A DNA stretch of 64,000 bases from positions 1,694,501-1,758,500 of the forward strand of contig BSBK01001879.1 of assembly GCA_027943335.1 (NCBI GenBank). Reading direction: 5' to 3'. Made by a program: the position numbers and the translations under genes. Origin of the DNA: Chamaecyparis obtusa. Lineage: Eukaryota; Streptophyta; Pinopsida; Cupressales; Cupressaceae. The notes beneath the pieces are model-generated. The model was given only the letters and a program-made list of their open reading frames with translations, did not search any database and had not been told where the DNA came from. Below are positions 11,274 through 22,850 of the stretch, piece after piece. Every line of letters begins with the position of its first letter. Position 1 is the first letter of the stretch.

Positions 11274-11950
11274 ACGATCTAGGAATTACTTCCAGATCAT
11301 TGAGGTGCGTGTCCCTTTTTCTTGATTTTGCCAGGGTATCATCCACATAATCTTTCATATTTTTGTGCATCATATCATGAAAGATAGTCGTCATAGCTCT
11401 TTGGTAGGTTGCTCCTGCATTCTTTAACCCGAATGGCATGACGTTCCAGCAATAGGTTCCCCATGCACATGTGAATGCTGTTTTCTCTTGGTCTTCAGGA
11501 GCTATTTTGATTTGATTATACCCTGAGAAACCATCCATTAGAGAGTATATGTCATAGCCCGCCGTCATGTCCACTATCATGTCAATGTTTGGAAGTGGAA
11601 AATCATCCTTTGGGCATGCTTTGTTTAAATCTCTAAAATCTGTGCAGACACGAATGGACCCATCATGTTTGGAGACAGGTACTATGTTTGAGATCCATTC
11701 TGCATAATCGATGGCTCTAATAAATCTAGCTCTCAAAAGTTTTTCTAATTCCCCTTTGACAAGTAGAGCTACATGTGGATGCATTTTTCTTAATCTCTGT
11801 TTTACTGGCTTGATTCCTGGAGCTATGGATAAGTGATGCATTATGAGATTCGTGTCAAGCCCTGGCATGTCTGAGTAGGTCCATGCAAAATTAATTTTCT
11901 TTTTCTGTAAAAATTTTACATATGCCTTGGTCTCTTCCTCTAATAAAGAC
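11254..11950 (-). pseudogene. Reverse transcriptase of element C
   Basis: RT fingers and palm are intact from PGLDTNLIMHHLSIAPG through RVCTDFRDLNKACPKDDFPLP and SLMDGFSGYNQI to the catalytic DYVDDTLAKS. The usual Ile after YVDD is Thr, as in element B. A TAA near 11950 separates RT from the linker upstream. A frameshift at about 11260-11300 shifts the frame between palm and thumb. Confidence 0.93.
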
Positions 11951-12315
11951 TAAGCAAGATGGACTATCTGAGGATTTTCTTCTGTGTTTAAATTGACTGG
12001 CTTTGTTGGTTCAATCAATATTGTTGATCTATCCTGGAAATAACTCGACAAGTTATTAAGTACCCCATCCTTAGGTGCCTCAAAGAGGTTTTCACCTTCG
12101 GATGCGTCATTTCTTTTTACTATTTTTGGTTCTGACACCGCCACAAAGTGGTTTTCGCCATCAGACCTATTTTTCTTTTTCTCTTTTATTTTGAGATTGA
12201 GGTACTTAATATCAGGCTCTGTCATGTTGGTTGTTGGTTCACTGGTGGAAGAAGCCACAGGTTCAAGAGCATTCAGATAGCAAGAAATTTCGTAATCATT
12301 GCTGAGACCAGTCAA
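11950..12315 (-). pseudogene. Protease-RT linker of element C with two embedded hairpins
   Basis: The peptide YEISCYLNALEP is followed by a Lys-rich run and the paired motifs GENHFVAVSEP and GENLFEAPKDG. Elements B and D have the same pair (GENHF/GENLF in B; CENPS/SENLS in D). The DNA at both motifs (12137-12159 and 12074-12096) forms the same bulged two-stem hairpin found after integrase, so the peptide repeat may be a by-product of an RNA signal. A frameshift at about 12300 joins it to the upstream protease frame. Confidence 0.8.
12074..12159 (-). other. Pair of two-stem hairpins in the protease-RT linker (element C)
   Basis: Copy at 12137-12159: inner stem CCAC/GTGG, loop TTT, outer GGCG against CGGT, only partly paired. 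Copy at 12074-12096: outer GGTG/CACC, bulge AAAA, inner CCTC/GAGG, loop TTT, fully paired. Element B has the same two at the same relative position. Confidence 0.8.
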
Positions 12316-13990
12316 TTAGGTCAAAGTGAACAAGGGGTAAGTCAATGGCGAGTTCAATGTTGTTTATGCAAAAGATGTCATCTCTGGTGACCATATAATC
12401 GGAGTTCATCAAGTCTTCTCCTAAGATACCCAAATTAGGACTCCTCCTATCAAACGAAGCATCATCCACTAAGGCGATTTGAGGAGTGCAATCCTCTAGT
12501 CCTACACTAGGATCGTTAGTCGCATCGGGTTGGGTACTATAAGCATGGACAATATCTATGTCCAGATCAACTGTTGCATCTGAAAGTGAGTCCCATTCAT
12601 ATTCATGGGAGTCTATCTCTGAGTCATCATTTAGGCCTCGTGATGTAGAAGCCTCAAGGTTAGGAAGGGTTTTCCCCTCTCTAGTGCTAGTATTGGTTCT
12701 ATCCATTGCAGCTAGGACAGTAACACTTTCCTTTGTCGATCTAGCAGTCACACAGTCACTATCCGTCACAGCTGGAATAGTAGGACTATCAAGCATCAAA
12801 TTTGTGGAATCTCCCCAAAGGAGATTCGTTGAGGGCACCCAATCATCAGACACATCTTGTTGATTGGAAAGATCAGGCGTATAATCTGCATCACTGTCAC
12901 TGTCCGTCGCAGCTAGGACAGGGACACCTTTCTTCTTCTTATTCTCAAAACCTAAGCCAATCGTGGACTTATTATTTCGTCCAAAAAGAGCATGATCAAG
13001 AGGCTTAGCTTTAGTGTCCAACCTATGACTAAGGGGACCATATCCTAGATAACCCATATTCTTAACCATTGTGTATCCTTTCCCATAAGCTTCAGGTGGA
13101 GGAGCAAAATTCTCATTGTGTTTGTATTTTTCTTCGTGATAGATCCAGTCCCTTATGGAAACTTCCTCTTTCTCTTCCTGAATGGGGACCAAAGACTCAA
13201 CAAATTTCCCAAATAATGTCATTGCCGATGACGAAGGTTTTGTACTTGGTGATGGTCTCCCATAAGACCTAGGAGAGATTGGCATTTTTGTAAAAGAATC
13301 AATCTTATAATCTCCCATCCCAAGATCCATGGTCTTGAACTTCTGCTTGCATTGTTCAAGTGAACTACTAGGACTGTCAGCTTCCCTATTCAAAGGTACA
13401 TGTGATCCTACAGAAATGTTATTAACTGATAAAGCACTATCTCCAGGGATGCAAATTTCTACACCGTTATGGGGAAACTTTACACACTGGTGATATGTTG
13501 ATGGGACTGCTTGCATTTCGTGAATCCATGGCCTACCTAACAAAATGTTGTTGGCTAGAGGTCCAACATCAACAATTTGAAATAATATATCTTTTTCTAC
13601 AGGACCAATGCGAATAGGCAAAACAACCAATCCCTTAGAACTTCTTTCTGCTTCGTCATATGCTTTGATTGTGATCCTTTTCTTTGTGTCAATGACGTTC
13701 TTAGAATATCCTAGAGCCAGAAACAAACTCAGGGTGCAAATATTGAGCCCCGCACCCCCATCTATCAGTACACGCCTAACACGGGTTTTATGAATCATGA
13801 CTTCGATGTGTAAGGCCAAGTTATGTGGGTGACTGATAGATTTGTCATCTTCTTTGGAGAAGGTGAGGTAATGAGGGCTAGCCAAATGGTTGACCATGTT
13901 TTGGAATTGATCAATATCTAAGTTGTTAGGGACATTGGCTGCTCGCAAAGCATCCTCAAGGACGCGCTTGTGCTTAGGAGATAATTCTAA
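12296..13990 (-). pseudogene. Aspartic protease and acidic extension of element C
   Basis: The retropepsin-like domain lies near the N-terminal quarter: RRVLIDGGAGLNIC supplies the catalytic Asp (DGG instead of DSG, also so in element B), and NILLGRPWIHEMQAVPSTYHQ is the conserved second half. It cleaves the polyprotein. A long acidic, low-complexity region follows, with GKGYTMVKNMGYLGYGPL, probably a G-patch-like segment. A TAG at 13994-13996 separates gag from protease, where Tat elements normally read through in one frame. Confidence 0.88.
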
Positions 13991-13993
13991 AAG

Positions 13994-16630
13994 CTAAAAA
14001 ATGGATATCTGCGCGGGTGTACGTTGTAGTTGGTCAATAAGATTATAATTGGAATCAGGACCAACGACAGATTTGGGAGGAGCACCTTTGGACATGGGCT
14101 GCTTAGACTTGCTAGTGCTAGGACCTCTAATGATAATGGGCGCGTGGGCCTGCCCCATAGTGACAGCATTGAGGGACTGGGGCATTCTTTGTGAGTGAGG
14201 ACCTCTTATCACCACAGCGGGTCTTTCATCAGTCATAAGAGTTGAGTCCACATTATGTCCATAGGGATCTTTCCCTCTCATCATGTTGACACTATCATCC
14301 ACAACTTCAAGCATGTTAATAACGTTCTCCACGTTTGTGTAGGTGTAGTTGATAGCCACCTTGCCATTCTTATTGTTAGAATTCTCTCCTTTCTCATATT
14401 TAGGCAAGGGCTCTTTAAAGGCTTTATGATCTACATTAGTAGTTAACCCATCCACTTGTAATTGTCCTTTCTCAATAAGGTCTTGGACAAGATGCTTGAG
14501 TTTAAAACAATTTTCTATGTCGTGTCCAATCCCATTATGGAAAACGCAAAAAGCCTTAGCATCCCACCAATGAGGTAAAGGATCTGGTATGCGATGTTTT
14601 GTAAGATCCTGTGGGTGTGCCAAATTATGAGCAACTAATGTCTTAAAAACATCTGCATAAGATTCTCCCAATTTGGTAAATTGTCTTTTCTCCGTTTTAG
14701 ATCTCTTTTGATACTTAAGTTTGTCTTGTTGTGTTGAAGACGTTTGCAACTTCATAGCTTGAACTGCATGAGAGAGGTTAAGAAATCCTTCATTTTTGAC
14801 CTGAGATGAGTCAACAACTCCGTCATTGACCACTTGCTTGTTTTTGTTCCAATAGGAGTTCTTTTTGTCCTTGCTACCATTAGTATTGTTATTTTGGCTA
14901 TTGTTGTTATTTGTTGGTTTAGCCAAAATTCCTTGTTCTTTTAGGACATCCTCAATGTGACATGCCACCTCTACCATAGTATCAAAGGAATTAAATGGGA
15001 TTTTCTTAACTTCATATCTTAGTTCTGGTATTAGATTGTTCACAATGATATCAATTCTCTCCTCCTCAGGAATTGTCCTTGGGTATTTCAAACACAATCG
15101 CCTCCATCGTTGTACAAATGTGACAAAAGATTCTCCTTGATTTTGCTTAAGTTTACACAAATCAAGCATTGTGACCGACCTCGATAAGTTGTAAGCAAAA
15201 TGCTGAACAAATCTTTGGACAAGCTCTTTAAATGTCTTTACTGGAGGGGAAAGGTTGGTGAACCATTCCATGGCTTGACCTTTTAAACTCCTTGGGAATA
15301 ATCTCATCAAGTAGGAGTCTTCATGGTGAAAGGAAAAGCTCATTATGTAGAACTATCGAACATGGTCGTGAGGGTCACTAGTGCCATCATATTTGTCATA
15401 TGTTGGGAACTCAACTTTCTTAGGGAATTCTACCATCACCACACTTTTGTCAATGGGGTTAGGACATACGGAGTCCAAATGAAACGTGCTCTTGGGAGCC
15501 TTCATCCTGTCTATATCCTTTTGCATTTGTAAGATCACCTCATCAGTTGAAGGGCTCTGTTTCTTGATCTTTTGGTGAACATCAAAATTATATGGAACTT
15601 TAGCACCTTTGTTGATAAGACTTTCCAAGAATTGATCTTTATTTTGTTCCACATATTGCTCCACATATGCTTGAAAGGATGGTTCTTGTTGCATAGTCAT
15701 GAAGTCCATATGATCAATTTTAGCATAACTTCCTCCATGTTGTGAGCCATGATGTGCTCGTTGGGAGGGTTTCCTTGAATGTCTATGAGATGACTGTCTC
15801 CTATGATGGTCATATCTTGAAGCCCTTCTTCCTCTAGGACTTGGGGATCGTGAGGGTGTCTTTGATCTTCTTCGAGGGCTAGGGGAAGGGGTAGATGGGG
15901 GTGAGTTGGTCCCACTATTGGCTCCCCTCCCATTAAATTGGCTTTGGAGTTGTTGTGCATAGAGTCTATCTTCTTTTTCTTGGGCGACTCTTTTCTGTAT
16001 ATCCAACAATGCACGTTCCTCTTCCTCTAGTTGTCTGAATTTTTCCTTTTTAGCAGCCTGTTAATCTAAGTAGGCTTACTTCTCTCTCTCAATGCTTCTC
16101 AATCTTGTATTTGCATATCAAGAGGTGTCTTTAAGTTGGGAGGTTTGTCTTGAATGCCTCATTGCATTAGCTGCGTTGATGTGGTGATCACTAGATTCAT
16201 TGTTCTGGTCTTCGTGTTGTGACCCTGAATCTGAGTGAGCTTGCTTATGACATCTTTCAGCTCGTTGATGAGCATCAAAATACCTCGCGTTGTTGGGAGG
16301 TGACCCGGGTGGACTAGCATGAGAAGAACCACCATACTCTCTTCTGTGTCGTTGGAAGATATCCTCAAGAGTTTGATTCATGACTTCTCTTTGTTGTCGG
16401 GTGAAAGTGTAACTCATGTCCATACTTGATGAAAGTGGTACAAAAGAGGTGCTCACTTCACTAGGATTAGCTCCCGAATTAAAACAAACCTCAGATTCAC
16501 TTTTAGGAGATTGGTCAAAAAGGGGTCCTTTTCCCTTAGGTTGTCGACGAGTCTTGACGGGTGGTAATTGGCTAAAGGCAACAGGGGGTCGCTTCCCTTG
16601 ATTAACTTGGTACCTTGTCGTAACTGACAT
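13994..16630 (-). pseudogene. gag of element C
   Basis: It encodes the capsid/nucleocapsid precursor. The start at 16630 gives MSVTTRYQVNQGKRP. Charged Arg/Ser-rich stretches follow, then the Retrotrans_gag domain (VEFPTYDKYDGTSDPHDHVR and LFPRSLKGQAMEWFTNL). A C-terminal CxxH...GH...C finger (FCVFHNGIGHDIENC) replaces the usual zinc knuckle; element B has a matching CDFHHTKGHKTNNC. Stops lie at 16118, near 16065-16080 and at about 15350, giving three open pieces (16630-16118, 16009-15353, 15343-13994). Confidence 0.9.
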
Positions 16631-17112
16631 GAAAGAAAGATACTCTCAATGATAAGGTGACCTTTCAAAGTGTCAATGCCAAACTAGGATAATCAAAGTC
16701 CTCTATTGTCCAAAGAGAAATGAAAAGAAAAAAAGAGCTTTACCAACACTGTCAAAGAGGTGCTTCAAATCAAAGGGTGACTACCCTTGCACTTTTGAAC
16801 TAGGAGGTTGGACTAGGCCAAAAGATAATTAAAATTGAGATGAAAATGAAAGCGATTTGGACAATAAGAGTACTAAAATTTTTCCAGAATGAAGCTAACA
16901 ATTTTAAAGATGAACCTTGGCACCAAGAATGGCCTTCTAACTTGACAATTTTTCCAAAGTGATTTCGTAAATCAAATGATGCTATCCCGGAGGACTAAAA
17001 ACTAGAAATTTGGAGTCAAGACAGATCTCAAATGTCATGGTGAGAAGTCTGCTCTAAGACCTAGCCTATTAACAGCAACTGAAACTGACCAAAATTTAAG
17101 CACGACAAAAAT

Positions 17113-17345
17113 AAACTAGGCGATATACTCCAGGCTACTGGGGCGATAAACCTATAACCGTGCGATACTTCGCCCGAAGCCAGGTGATACTTCTTAGTAC
17201 TGGTGGGCGATATACTCCAGGCAAGTTAGGTGATAGTCCGTCAGGGGCGAACTATCGCGTGATATTTCTCTTCAAAGCAGGCGATATTTCTAGCAAGCGT
17301 GAAGTATCGCACGATACTTCGCTTTACAGGGTGCGATACTGTTGC
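17113..17345. repeat. CpG palindrome array 1 in element C leader
   Basis: Degenerate copies of TATCGCGCGATA are spread through this block, for example TATCGCGTGATA near 17250 and TATCGCACGATA near 17304, with many half-sites GGCGATA. It matches the motif in PMD intron 1. Confidence 0.8.
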
Positions 17346-18233
17346 AGAATTGTTTAACTCTTGACCAGATTTGTGCAAAATTTGCATTTTTGGGTCTGTT
17401 TGGTCAAAATTTCCAGTCTGAGGGTTGATGTTTTCGATTTCAGTCACAATATCAGTAGAATTTTGGTAGGTTTGCAAATAGTAAGGGATCAAAACATGGT
17501 CTCAAACACTTGAAACAAGGGCAAAAGCAATCTTGCCAAGACAAACACTTGTGATATCAAAATTGAAAAAGTACCCTATGAATGCTACCGATTGTTTGTA
17601 TGTTGAGAATGTTTACACTAGCATCGCACAACCGAAGACAATTCAAGCAAATCTATCCTAAAAAGGTCAAGGCTCAATACTTACCAACTTAGCCCACAAC
17701 TTGATGCCCCCTCGCCTCACACCAAGTGGTTACCCACAAGAGATGTTGGCTTTGTCATGGAAATGTCAAATGACACAACCAAAGGGACACATATGGTGAG
17801 TATCTTAAGGTGATCCGGGTAAACCACTTGGATCAATCCTTGCACTAAGAAGATAAGCGGCTAAAAGAGGGTGGCTTCCATCTAATGGTTCTTAATAAAG
17901 ATTTTCGTTCACAACACCCCTCTTGCTCCTCATAAAAGGACTAGGACCTCACGGCCTCAAGAGTACCTTAAGCATTCTTGTTCAATGTTTTCCCCATGGT
18001 CACAATCCCATGAGCTACTCACATCAAACTAAGACAAGTGTTATGTCTACCAAGGTTTTTGGTGTCCTTGATAGCCTTGAGATTATAGTGAGTTGGAATC
18101 ACTTGCCACCAAGAAAAATGATGACAAGGTTGTCCCCACTTGAGTCATTCCTCTTGATTGCTCAAGAGCAGGCCCGCTAAAGGATCCTAAACTAAACAAA
18201 AATGGATTAACTCTTGAGGTTCAAGGTTTTTGA

Positions 18234-18370
18234 TTCACCACAAGGGTGAAGAGCATACTCCCTTATCTCAAAAATCTCTCTCCAAACACACCAAGCAAAG
18301 AGATTTAATTACTCCCTTGCTTCCAAAACCTTAAGATGGGTCAAATTTTTTTGATTCACCTAAAGGTGAA
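18234..18370. repeat. Duplicated leader segment with TTCACC/GGTGAA hairpin
   Basis: Two imperfect copies about 120 bp apart share GATTCACC...GGTGAAGAGCATACT. The inverted repeats are TTCACC/GGTGAA with spacers ACAAG (18234-18250) and TAAA (18355-18370). The stem is kept while the loop differs. Confidence 0.65.
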
Positions 18371-18757
18371 GAGCATACTTCTCCTACCACCTCAAGATCT
18401 CTTTCACAAGGTATTAAGATTCCTAATACAATTAGTGAATGCCACACTTGAAAGGAAAGCCAATAAACAAGTAAATTTTTTTTTTTTTTTATGCTTGGGC
18501 AGCCTTGCAAAAATTGTTATTAGCCCTCTTTGACATGTGTTTTTAGCAATTTTCAAGCAAATGAGAGCACCTAAAAACACAACTTGTTAGACCCACAAGG
18601 TTAGCAAAATCACAATCCAAATGTAAACATGCAATAAACTGCTAGATTTAAGCTAAAAGATGTGGGTTAGACCTATCTAAACACAGCAAAATAAAACAGC
18701 AAGCTAAAATAATCAAATTCGGATGAGAAAACTGGAAATGCAAGTCTCTGTCAGACC

Positions 18758-18960
18758 AGGCGATATTTCTCAGACTTCACCAGTATCGCGCGATACAGTT
18801 TCCTATAGTCGGGCGATATTTCTCAGTCGCGCGATACTTCGCCTGATAACAGGTGATATTTCTCAGTATTGGTGGGCGATTCTTCTCTCGCACGAAGTGT
18901 CGCACCGCTATACAAAGGTATATCGCGCGATATTTCTGAGAAGTATCGCGCGATACTCTG
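18758..18960. repeat. CpG palindrome array 2 in element C leader
   Basis: Exact TATCGCGCGATA occurs at 18784, 18922 and 18945, with degenerate copies between them. It ends about 90 bp before the primer site. Confidence 0.9.
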
Positions 18961-19052
18961 AGACAGAAAACCAGAGACTGAAAATCAAACTGAAAATTGA
19001 CAAAAATTTTGACAAAAAATGCAGAATTAAAGGGACAAAGCTAATTTACTCC

Positions 19053-19070
19053 GCCCCACGGTGGGTGCCA
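19053..19070 (-). other. Primer-binding site of element C (tRNA-Lys)
   Basis: On the minus strand TGGCACCCACCGTGGGGC starts 4 nt inside the 5' LTR. It is complementary to the 3' end of plant tRNA-Lys(CUU) as I know it, with one mismatch (A for G at the fifth base). Element A has the identical site and spacer. Confidence 0.85.
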
Positions 19071-19074
19071 GAAA

Positions 19075-20051
19075 TGTACACACTAAAATGGTGCACTTCT
19101 ATGAACCATTACATGCAAGGTTGCTCAAGAATGAGGCCTCACAAAGCGGCTCATAGCTCTCTATGTATGGAGTTGCAAAGTTGAAAATTGCTCTCAGCTA
19201 GAGCTACAAGCTTGTGACCTTGCTAGTCAACCATACAATGAGAGATTCAAGTGAAGACAAGGGCAACAATGCCAATATCTCCAAGAATCACTATGAAGAT
19301 GTAATGCAATGCAAGCTATGTGATGATGCAATCTAAACTATGGAAATGAAAATACAATGCAACTAATCTATGAAAGGAAATAGCAATGGATTACAATGCC
19401 TCCTATTTAGACTATGTGAGCTTATTCTATTGCATAAAAGGAAATCTATACTAAGAATGCCATTATCATGCAACTAAGAAAGAAATATGCAACTACAATG
19501 AAATGCAACAAGTTTTCAATGTCTTCAAACTTCAAATGCACCTAAAACCTGCAGCATAACAATAGCATAAAAACATGGATATGCAAATGGAGGAGAGAGC
19601 TCTCCTTTTATAAGAAATGAGGTGAAATAGACCATGGAGATTAAGAGGCAAAAAGACTTAATCAGCGGTGGAGCTTAAAAAAGGAGCAATCCATGTGCAC
19701 AAGTATCCTCCAATGAGAGTGAAGTGTTGACTTTTGAGCCTCATGTGAGACAAAAAGTGCTTTTTCTCTTTTTATAAAATAGGAATAATGTTTTACTTGT
19801 GCAACTTAGGATAAGAGGGAAAGGTGGACTTTTTATTTAATCAAAAGGGGAGGAAATATTCCTTTTAATCAAATAAAGACTTAGGATAAATGGTTAGCCC
19901 ATAGGATAAAAATCCAATATATGATCGAAATTAGGATTTGATCAAGAGATTGATAATGTTGAAAATATTGATTATTGATAAAAATGATTCAGGATTGATA
20001 AATCAAATAAATGGGGCCCAAAGTCTAGGCGACCATTTTAGGGTGCATACA
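19075..20051 (-). repeat. Element C 5' LTR
   Basis: This 977-bp repeat is equal in length to the copy at 3017-3993 and is the promoter-bearing LTR for minus-strand transcription. It is followed by the target duplication ATAAG at 20052-20056. Confidence 0.95.
19605..19612 (-). promoter_or_regulatory. Putative TATA box of element C
   Basis: TATAAAAG on the minus strand, followed by GAGAGCTCTCC, lies about 440 bp from the LTR start in sense. It is conserved in the other LTR. A second weaker TATAAAAAG lies near 19768-19780. Confidence 0.55.
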
Positions 20052-20056
20052 ATAAG
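20052..20056. repeat. Target-site duplication ATAAG (right), element C
   Basis: An exact copy of 3012-3016, directly after the LTR terminal CA. Confidence 0.95.
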
Positions 20057-20521
20057 TATCATTATATTGTTTGTCATCATAGTCATCATAGTCTTCAAAG
20101 ATGGGCGTGTCACTCTCCGTGGAAGATGTATCAAAAGGGTTATCACATTGCTCATTATGGTATGTCTTGAGAAGAGAAGTAAGACTCTTGGGAGAATTAG
20201 AAGAGGAACGAGATCGTGGAGAAGAGGAAGGTGAAGCCTAGCAGAGGAAGAAGATGTGGATGATGAGGAATGATGAGAAGACTCAGAATATGAAAGATGT
20301 TTGGAAGAAGAAGGTCGTGACATGACCATGCGTATGATCCTAGAAAAGGTGTCTGATTCAATCAATTTTTTGTTTATTTTCATCATAAATTTATCATTCA
20401 CGGGCTTTTTGGAATAATACTCTTCGAATTGAGCAATGAGTTTGAGATCATCCATTTTCAAGAGAGGTTCCATAACAAGATAGTTGAAATTCATGGTTCT
20501 AGAAGAGGAGGAATCAAGCAT
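20057..20521 (-). pseudogene. Unknown protein of element A, N-terminal part
   Basis: On the minus strand a start at 20521 (or the Met 10 codons in, MNFNYLVMEPLL) leads into MDDLKLIAQFEEYYSKKPVNDKF and a Ser-rich stretch. Near 20240 the open frame becomes nonsensical. A second frame takes over with a Ser/Arg-rich block and then an acidic Tyr/Asp block (IFEDYDDYDD) that runs exactly into the insertion point and on to 3016. A one-base shift or a TAG therefore broke the gene near 20240, and C then split it. I do not recognise the protein. Confidence 0.6.
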
Positions 20522-22850
20522 GGAAGTGACAGAAGAAATGAATAGAAGAAAGAAGACTAGATAATAAGAGGAAAAGAATCAAGAAGACATGAAGAGTTTA
20601 GGAAGAAGAGAAAGAAGTATGAAGGAATAAGAGAAAGAATGGAAATGGGAGACTAGGAAGACATGAGAGATGTGGAAGAAAGAATACCAAGAGTCATTTT
20701 GTGCAACTTGATACCATTTAAGTTCATTTGGATGTTGAGAAACATGTCATAGCACCTGAGATTTGACCCAGACCGACCAAGGATGACTAGAAATGACAAG
20801 AATTAGTTTGCTATTTTGACATAATTTGGGAATAGGTTGTAAAAACTAGATTTTTGACAAATTTGACCAATCTTTGACAACTTTGACTTTGGCTTTGATA
20901 TGAGTTTTGAAATTTTAGGATGACTTTTGACACCAGAAAGGATTTTTGCTTCAGATTTGCAATTTTTTAGTTTTTCAGTATTAGTTTGTTTGCAAATTTT
21001 TCTATCCAGTTTTTGAAGATCTATGTAAAAGTTTGTCTCAAGTAACCAAGTAGATATCAAGCACGCAGAATAGCAAGCAAGGGGAGCAAGCAATCATCTA
21101 AAAATAATGAAAAAAGGCAAAAGCAACCTTTCGAATGAACAAGCAATAGTGACTTATTGTGCTAATCCCTAGAAATATTACTTGTGTATGTTTCAAAAAG
21201 TTTTTCAATAACGCACATATTCCTAGAAAATGAAAAATTTGGCCTCACTAGGGTTTGTAGTAATGGTCTGACTCTGCAACTTTTGTGATCTCAAGAGGGT
21301 GAACTCCAATCCAGGCACACCGGGGTTTTGACATAGTCCAAGAAATTAATCAATCAGGAGTTGCTAGGGAGATCTGACAGCCCAACAAGAGACCACACCT
21401 GTGAAGATTTTCTCCACAAGGACATTTATAAAGTGGCTACTGCTACCATGGTGAAAATGGCTATTACCGCTTGAGTTTTCATCCATGTGGTTGACTCAAT
21501 TAAGGGAATGTCCACTATGGTTAACCCTCTTTAAAGGTGACTCACAAAAGATACCACAGGAGGACTAAATCAGATTCAAGGATCCGGGTTTCTAGTACTA
21601 TTCAAAAAGGAAGTAGAGCATAATCCCCTAACCTCTTCACTTCACCAAGACAAAGCAGACAGATTAATCCAACACGCTAAGACCAAGATTATCTCACAAA
21701 GATCTATGACGTCAATCGCTTATGATCTATCAACCTCTCCAGAGAGAGAATGTATCAACTAGAAGTTGAAGACACACAAATCTAGTAGAACATGAGACTT
21801 TCTCAGTAACTTCCCTACTTACAAGGGGATCCTTCGTCAAGAGGAGCTTTGCATGAATAAACAAGCGAAAGAAGCTCAATCTCTCAAGATCATCCACAAA
21901 TAGTGTTCATAGGGCCTATTTACTGTGTAACAGATATGCAAAAAGCAAATCTATGTTCGTTTTATAGCCCAAAAATTGAAGTCTGATTTATGAAAGCAGG
22001 AAAGGCACTCAAGCTAGACACATGAGATGTTCATTTTATGTCCAAATTGAAATGTTTTCAGATATAGTAGAATACCTGAATTCCCTTGCAACGCTCTTAG
22101 TAGATTTTACCTGATTTTTAGCTTTGTTAAGCAATCCCGCGCAAGCAAGCCACAAACTCTCCGACAAGAAAACAAACAAACAAGATAGGCAACATATATT
22201 CAACTTATGAAAACCCTAGTGTTAGATTTGAAAATCAATTATTAGGAGCAATAATAACCAACAATTAATCTAAATGACAACTCATATCATTTATTGAACC
22301 ATGTGAAAAATAAGTGCATACCCATCACAAAATTTTATTTTTTATTGCATTTGACCTAGTCAACAAGATTTGATTTTTTTAATATGATTTCGGCCACAAA
22401 AATAGAAATGCAAAATAGAGAGCTTTCCAAAAATGTAAATTTTTAAGAAAAATCTCTTCATTTGTGCCCTAGAGACCCATTTTACCAAAACAGACCAGTT
22501 TTTGTAAATTGACTATTTGAGCTATTATATTGCATCCAAATTTAAAACACAAAGAATGGACCCCCTATAGAATTTAAAGAGATTTTCAAAAATGTAAAAA
22601 TTTCTGATAAATATGTTGATTTGAGTCAGAAATTAATTTTTTCCAGAAAATAAAGAAAAAATTATTATAAATTCAAAACATCTCAAAAAATTTTGATTTT
22701 TTTTTATTAAAGCTTCCTTGATATGTCTCCAACCTGTAAAAAAAAATTTCAGACCAAAAATCCAAGCCATTTGGGAGATAAAATTAAATCTTTGAAACTT
22801 TAGGGTTTTAGCTCCAAAAAAAAATCAAAACTAGCATGTAAAGGTGGGTT
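20522..22850 (-). other. 5' leader of element A
   Basis: This lies between primer site and the unknown ORF. It is AT-rich with no gene. The part near 20790-20900 resembles the leader of element B near 24290-24360 (CAGTTTTTACAGCCTATTTCC in B), which supports a shared ancestry of A and B. Confidence 0.6.

Larger units (their letters stand above)
16631..19052 (-). other. 5' leader of element C
   Basis: This is about 2.4 kb between primer site and gag with no credible gene. It holds two arrays of the CpG palindrome (17113-17345 and 18758-18960) and, between them, two copies of a segment carrying a TTCACC/GGTGAA hairpin (18234-18250 and 18355-18370). Long leaders are usual in Tat/Ogre elements and normally hold packaging and dimerisation signals. 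Confidence 0.7.
3017..20051 (-). mobile_element. Element C: complete Ty3/gypsy (Tat-type) retrotransposon with antisense PMD gene
   Basis: The element is 17,035 bp between perfect 5-bp duplications. In sense (minus) order it has 5' LTR, primer site, about 2.4 kb leader, gag, protease, an acidic linker with two hairpins, RT, RNase H, a second archaeal-like RNase H, integrase, a post-pol block, an antisense PMD gene, polypurine tract and 3' LTR. The double RNase H places it in the plant Tat/Ogre group. The LTRs differ at about 14 of 977 positions by eye, nearly all transitions, so it is the youngest dated insertion here. Gag-pol still carries several stops and frameshifts. Confidence 0.95.

Noticed and set aside
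12558..13272. Several plus-strand frames of 60-100 codons
   Set aside because: They mirror the protease frame of element C on the minus strand and have no domain.
19053..19070. Possible tRNA-Lys gene end
   Set aside because: Only 18 nt match, at the exact place of a primer site next to an LTR; no cloverleaf around it.
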